Source: Clostridia bacterium
Lineage (GTDB): Bacteria > Bacillota > Clostridia > Christensenellales > Aristaeellaceae
Length of the DNA: 7,637 nt
NCBI GenBank assembly: GCA_016296675.1
Contig: JAEDIV010000123.1
Span: 1-7,637 of the forward strand
Reading direction: 5' to 3'
Shown here piece after piece: positions 5,421-7,637 of this stretch. The first letter of the stretch is position 1. Each line of letters starts with the position of its first letter. The position numbers were made by a program, and so were the translations under genes. The notes under the pieces are model-generated. The model worked only from the letters and a program-made list of their open reading frames with translations. It did not search any database and had not been told where the DNA came from.

Positions 5421-6107
5421 TTAGAACTTGAGGCTGTTCAGCTTGATGCCGGGGCCCATGGTGGTGGAAAGAACCGCAGACTTGATGTAGGCGCCCTTGG
5501 CAGCGGACGGCTTGGCCTTGATGATGGCTTCCATCAGCGTGCGAAGGTTCTCGGTGAGCTTCTGCTCATCGAAAGAGGCCTTGCCAACGGGGCAGTGGAT
5601 GATAGCGGTCTTGTCAACACGGTACTCAACCTTACCGGCCTTGGTTTCGTTGATGGCCTTGGTTACGTCCATGGTGACGGTGCCGGTCTTGGGGTTAGGC
5701 ATGAGGCCCTTGGGGCCGAGCACGCGGCCCAGACGGCCAACGAGACCCATCATGTCGGGGGTAGCGATACATACGTCAAATCCGAACCATCCGCCCTGGA
5801 TCTTGGCGATCATGTCTTCCGCACCTACGAAATCGGCGCCAGCGGCCAGAGCTTCTTCAGCCTTGGGGCCCTTCGCGATAACGAGAACGGACTTGGTCTT
5901 ACCGGTACCATTGGGAAGTACAACGGTGCCGCGAACCTGCTGGTCAGCGTGGCGGGGGTCAACGCCCAGGCGCACGGAGATTTCAACAGTTTCATCAAAC
6001 TTGGCCTTCGCGGTCTGCTTAACGAGAGCGATGGCTTCCTCGGGGTCATACTGCTTAGTGCGATCGATCAGCTTAAGGCTGTCGGCATACTTTTTTCCGG
6101 TCTTCAT
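5421..6107 (-). CDS. rplA: 50S ribosomal protein L1
   Basis: A 228-residue L1 protein of the large ribosomal subunit. It binds the 23S rRNA L1 stalk and helps release deacylated tRNA from the E site; in many bacteria it also represses its own operon by binding the mRNA. The family signature lies at 115-140 (ATPDMM, GRLGRVLGPKGLMPNPK), and the RGTVVLPNGTGK region (59-70) is conserved. Length is normal. ATG 6107 is preceded by GGGAGG (6117-6122). It is the last gene of the cluster, followed 12 nt later by a terminator, while in most Bacillota rplJ and rplL would come next. Confidence 0.98.
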   Translation of the reverse strand: MKTGKKYADSLKLIDRTKQYDPEEAIALVKQTAKAKFDETVEISVRLGVDPRHADQQVRGTVVLPNGTGKTKSVLVIAKGPKAEEALAAGADFVGAEDMIAKIQGGWFGFDVCIATPDMMGLVGRLGRVLGPKGLMPNPKTGTVTMDVTKAINETKAGKVEYRVDKTAIIHCPVGKASFDEQKLTENLRTLMEAIIKAKPSAAKGAYIKSAVLSTTMGPGIKLNSLKF

Positions 6108-6123
6108 CTATAATTTCCTCCCT

Positions 6124-6152
6124 GTGGTGCAAGCGGCGCTATGTCCTCCCAC
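6124..6152 (-). promoter_or_regulatory. Leader motif before rplA, candidate L1-binding element (copy 2)
   Basis: On the minus strand the rplK-rplA gap holds GTGGGAGGACAT, then CCGCT and CACCACA. GTGG (6149-6152) can pair with CCAC (6124-6127) to close a short irregular stem. The same motif occurs before rplK, and related GTGGGAGG...ACCAC elements are, as I recall, found at this place in other Bacillota. Control of translation by L1 binding is the likely role. The motif ends just before the rplA ribosome binding site. Confidence 0.55.
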
Positions 6153-6174
6153 GGTTTTGGTGCTTGTGCGTAGA

Positions 6175-6600
6175 TTAGTCGTCTACAACAACGCCCATGG
6201 AACGGGCGGTGCCGGCTACCATGCTCATTGCGGCTTCAACGGAAGCAGCGTTGAGGTCAGGCATTTTGAGCTCGGCGATTTCCTTAACCTGCGCCTTGGT
6301 GATGTGGGCAACCTTGTCCTTGTTGGGACGGCCGGAGGCATGCTCGATGCCGCAAGCCTTCTTTATAAGAACGGCGGCCGGCGGGGTTTTGCAGATGAAC
6401 GTGAAAGAACGATCCTGGTAGACAGTAATGACGACCGGGATTACGAGTCCAACCTGCTTCGCAGTGCGGTCGTTGAATTCCTTGCAGAATCCGGGAATGT
6501 TCACGCCATGCTGACCGAGCGCCGGGCCGATGGGCGGCGCGGGGGTGGCTTTGCCGGCGTTGACCTGCAGCTTGATCAGCGCAGTAACTTTTTTCGCCAT
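6175..6600 (-). CDS. rplK: 50S ribosomal protein L11
   Basis: A 141-residue L11, exactly the usual length. It binds the GTPase-associated region of 23S rRNA, takes part in factor-dependent GTP hydrolysis and is needed for RelA-type stringent sensing. The N-terminal APPIGPALGQHGVNI (21-35) carries the prolines involved in thiostrepton action. The KTPPAAVLIKKA segment (71-82) begins the rRNA-binding C-terminal domain. ATG 6600 is chosen because AAGGAGG (6609-6615) precedes it; reading further upstream would run through the leader motif. It lies between nusG and rplA. Confidence 0.98.
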   Translation of the reverse strand: MAKKVTALIKLQVNAGKATPAPPIGPALGQHGVNIPGFCKEFNDRTAKQVGLVIPVVITVYQDRSFTFICKTPPAAVLIKKACGIEHASGRPNKDKVAHITKAQVKEIAELKMPDLNAASVEAAMSMVAGTARSMGVVVDD

Positions 6601-6624
6601 GGGGGTATCCTCCTTAATCTGTAT

Positions 6625-6660
6625 GTGGTGTGTAGCGGAACGATTTACGTGTCCTCCCAC
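6625..6660 (-). promoter_or_regulatory. Leader motif before rplK, candidate L1-binding element (copy 1)
   Basis: On the minus strand GTGGGAGGAC (6651-6660) is followed by CCGCT and CACCACA. GTGG (6657-6660) and CCAC (6625-6628) can close an irregular stem. It shares GTGGGAGGACA, CCGCT and CACCACA with the copy before rplA. Its place ahead of rplK fits feedback control by L1 on the L11-L1 pair. A small hairpin (6669-6674/6679-6684, loop GTTA) lies between it and the nusG stop and may belong to the same leader. Confidence 0.55.
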
Positions 6661-6703
6661 TTCCTGAAAGCCCGGTTACGGGCTAGCAAGCAAATGTCGC
6701 GCC

Positions 6704-7234
6704 TCAGTTTTCCAGGCGCAGAACCTCGTCGAAGCTGAGTTCAACAGCAGTGTCGCGCTTCATCATCGGGACGACGACGCGAACGCGCTGGTTTTCCTCA
6801 TCGATTTCGGTGACGCGGCCGTTGAAGTTTTCAAACAGACCGCTGAGAATGCGAACTTCGTCGCCAACCTGAATGTCAAGCTGGGTGACGGTGGTGCTCT
6901 CCATGAGAGCGGCAAAATCAGAGTCGGGCAGGGGCGTGGGCTTAGAGCCCGTGCCAACAAAGCCGGTGACGCCACGGGTATTGCGGACCAAATACCAGCT
7001 TTCGTTCGTCATGACCATGCGAACCAGAACATATCCGGGCATGCGCTTGCGCGGGACGACGCGACGCTTGTTGTTTTTGATCTCGATGACCTCTTCAATC
7101 GGGATCTGGACTTCGCCGATCAGATCCTGAAGACCGTTGTTTTCAACGCTCTTTTCGAGGTTGGCTTTTACTTTGTTTTCATAGCCCGAGTAGGTATGAA
7201 CGACATACCAGTTCATTTCGGCTTTATCCGACAT
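6704..7234 (-). CDS. nusG: Transcription termination/antitermination protein NusG
   Basis: A 176-residue NusG, which binds RNA polymerase and modulates pausing, Rho-dependent termination and coupling to the ribosome. The NGN domain fills about 7-117: WYVVHTYSGYENKV (9-22), the basic stretch KRRVVPRKRMPGYVLV (56-71) and the polymerase-contacting RNTRGVTGFVG (84-94). A KOW domain follows at about 122-149 (VGDEVRI...NGRV). Length is normal. ATG 7234 is preceded by AAGGAG (7241-7246), and the gene starts 17 nt after the secE stop, so the two are co-transcribed. Confidence 0.98.
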   Translation of the reverse strand: MSDKAEMNWYVVHTYSGYENKVKANLEKSVENNGLQDLIGEVQIPIEEVIEIKNNKRRVVPRKRMPGYVLVRMVMTNESWYLVRNTRGVTGFVGTGSKPTPLPDSDFAALMESTTVTQLDIQVGDEVRILSGLFENFNGRVTEIDEENQRVRVVVPMMKRDTAVELSFDEVLRLEN

Positions 7235-7251
7235 GTTTAACTCCTTGTCAA

Positions 7252-7506
7252 TCAGCCGCGGGTTAACAGCTTGACCACCGCGCCAGCGCCGAGATCAAAC
7301 AGGCCGATGATGATGCCCATCAGTACCATGAAGGCCAGAACAACCAGAGAATAGTTGATGAGGTGCTTCTTGGTGGGCCAGGTGACCTTCTTCATCTCGT
7401 GGAACATGTTGTAGAACGCCATGCCGATTTTCACGCCAAGGTTCTTGATCCAGTTCCAAACGCGCTTGAAGAAGTTCGGTTTCTTCGCTTCGTTCTGGTT
7501 AGCCAT
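7252..7506 (-). CDS. secE: Protein translocase subunit SecE
   Basis: An 84-residue short SecE, the small essential subunit of the SecYEG protein-conducting channel in the cytoplasmic membrane. As in most Gram-positive bacteria it has a single transmembrane helix, at about 52-70, preceded by an amphipathic cytoplasmic segment with the family motif EMKKVTWPTKK (37-47). ATG 7506 has GGAGG (7517-7521) 10 nt upstream. It lies between rpmG and nusG, the classical position. Confidence 0.97.
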   Translation of the reverse strand: MANQNEAKKPNFFKRVWNWIKNLGVKIGMAFYNMFHEMKKVTWPTKKHLINYSLVVLAFMVLMGIIIGLFDLGAGAVVKLLTRG

Positions 7507-7545
7507 GTAATTACATCCTCCAATGTTCGCTTTGATTGACGCTTC

Positions 7546-7637
7546 TTACTTGGCTTCCTTGTGCGAAGTATGCTTCTTGCAGAAGCGGCAATACTTGTTC
7601 ATTTCCAGACGATCGGGGTCGTTCTTCTTGTTCTTGA
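7546..7637 (-). CDS. rpmG: 50S ribosomal protein L33 (C-terminal part, cut by the window edge)
   Basis: The last 29 residues and the stop codon are present. The reading NKKNDPDRLEMNKYCRFCKKH is typical of L33, a small protein of about 49 residues near the E site of the large subunit. The C-terminal CxxC pair (YCRFCKK) is kept, which suggests the zinc-binding form; the first CxxC lies outside the window. It is first of the genes seen here and is 39 nt ahead of secE. Confidence 0.95.
   Translation of the reverse strand, partial: KNKKNDPDRLEMNKYCRFCKKHTSHKEAK

Noticed and set aside
5256..6738. Long plus-strand frames opposite rplA, rplK and the end of nusG
   Set aside because: They are antisense shadows of conserved ribosomal genes and begin inside the repeat or inside rplA.

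Overview
The window reads as a piece of a Bacillota (Clostridia-type) chromosome, probably a carbohydrate-using, gut-type anaerobe. The reasons are the gene order rpmG-secE-nusG-rplK-rplA, strong GGAGG ribosome binding sites in front of almost every gene, near-consensus sigma-A promoters (TTGTCC/TTGTCT-17 bp-TATAAT), an intracellular-type GH51 arabinofuranosidase, and several hairpin-plus-T-run terminators. The genus cannot be fixed from the sequence alone.

Layout. (1) 1-127: right end of a dispersed structured repeat, a terminator-like hairpin and an extended -10 promoter. (2) 128-1852, plus strand: a two-gene operon of a TauE/SafE (TSUP) membrane transporter and a DapA-superfamily Schiff-base lyase/aldolase that lacks the residues of true dihydrodipicolinate synthase. 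(3) 1876-1913: a bidirectional terminator between convergent operons. (4) 4785-1921, minus strand: an operon of a GxGxxG FAD-dependent oxidoreductase followed by the GH51 alpha-L-arabinofuranosidase, read from a clear promoter at 4828-4856 with a 12-bp perfect palindrome at the expected transcription start. (5) 4864-5420: about 550 bp without a convincing protein gene. It holds a strong orphan plus-strand promoter, several hairpins that may form a small RNA, two nearly identical terminator stems and a multi-hairpin repeat whose right end recurs at 1-48. (6) 7637-5421, minus strand: the housekeeping cluster rpmG (partial)-secE-nusG-rplK-rplA, ending in an intrinsic terminator. Two copies of one leader motif (GTGGGAGGAC...CACCACA) lie in front of rplK and rplA and are candidates for L1 autoregulation.

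How the genes work together. The minus-strand catabolic operon probably releases L-arabinose from oligosaccharides in the cytoplasm, with an oxidoreductase of unknown substrate beside it. The plus-strand operon pairs an anion-type transporter with a lyase of unknown substrate; a link between the two operons is only inferred from adjacency. The ribosomal/secretion/antitermination cluster is ordinary in content, but it stops after rplA instead of running on into rplJ-rplL-rpoBC, and the structured intergenic block lies directly after that break.
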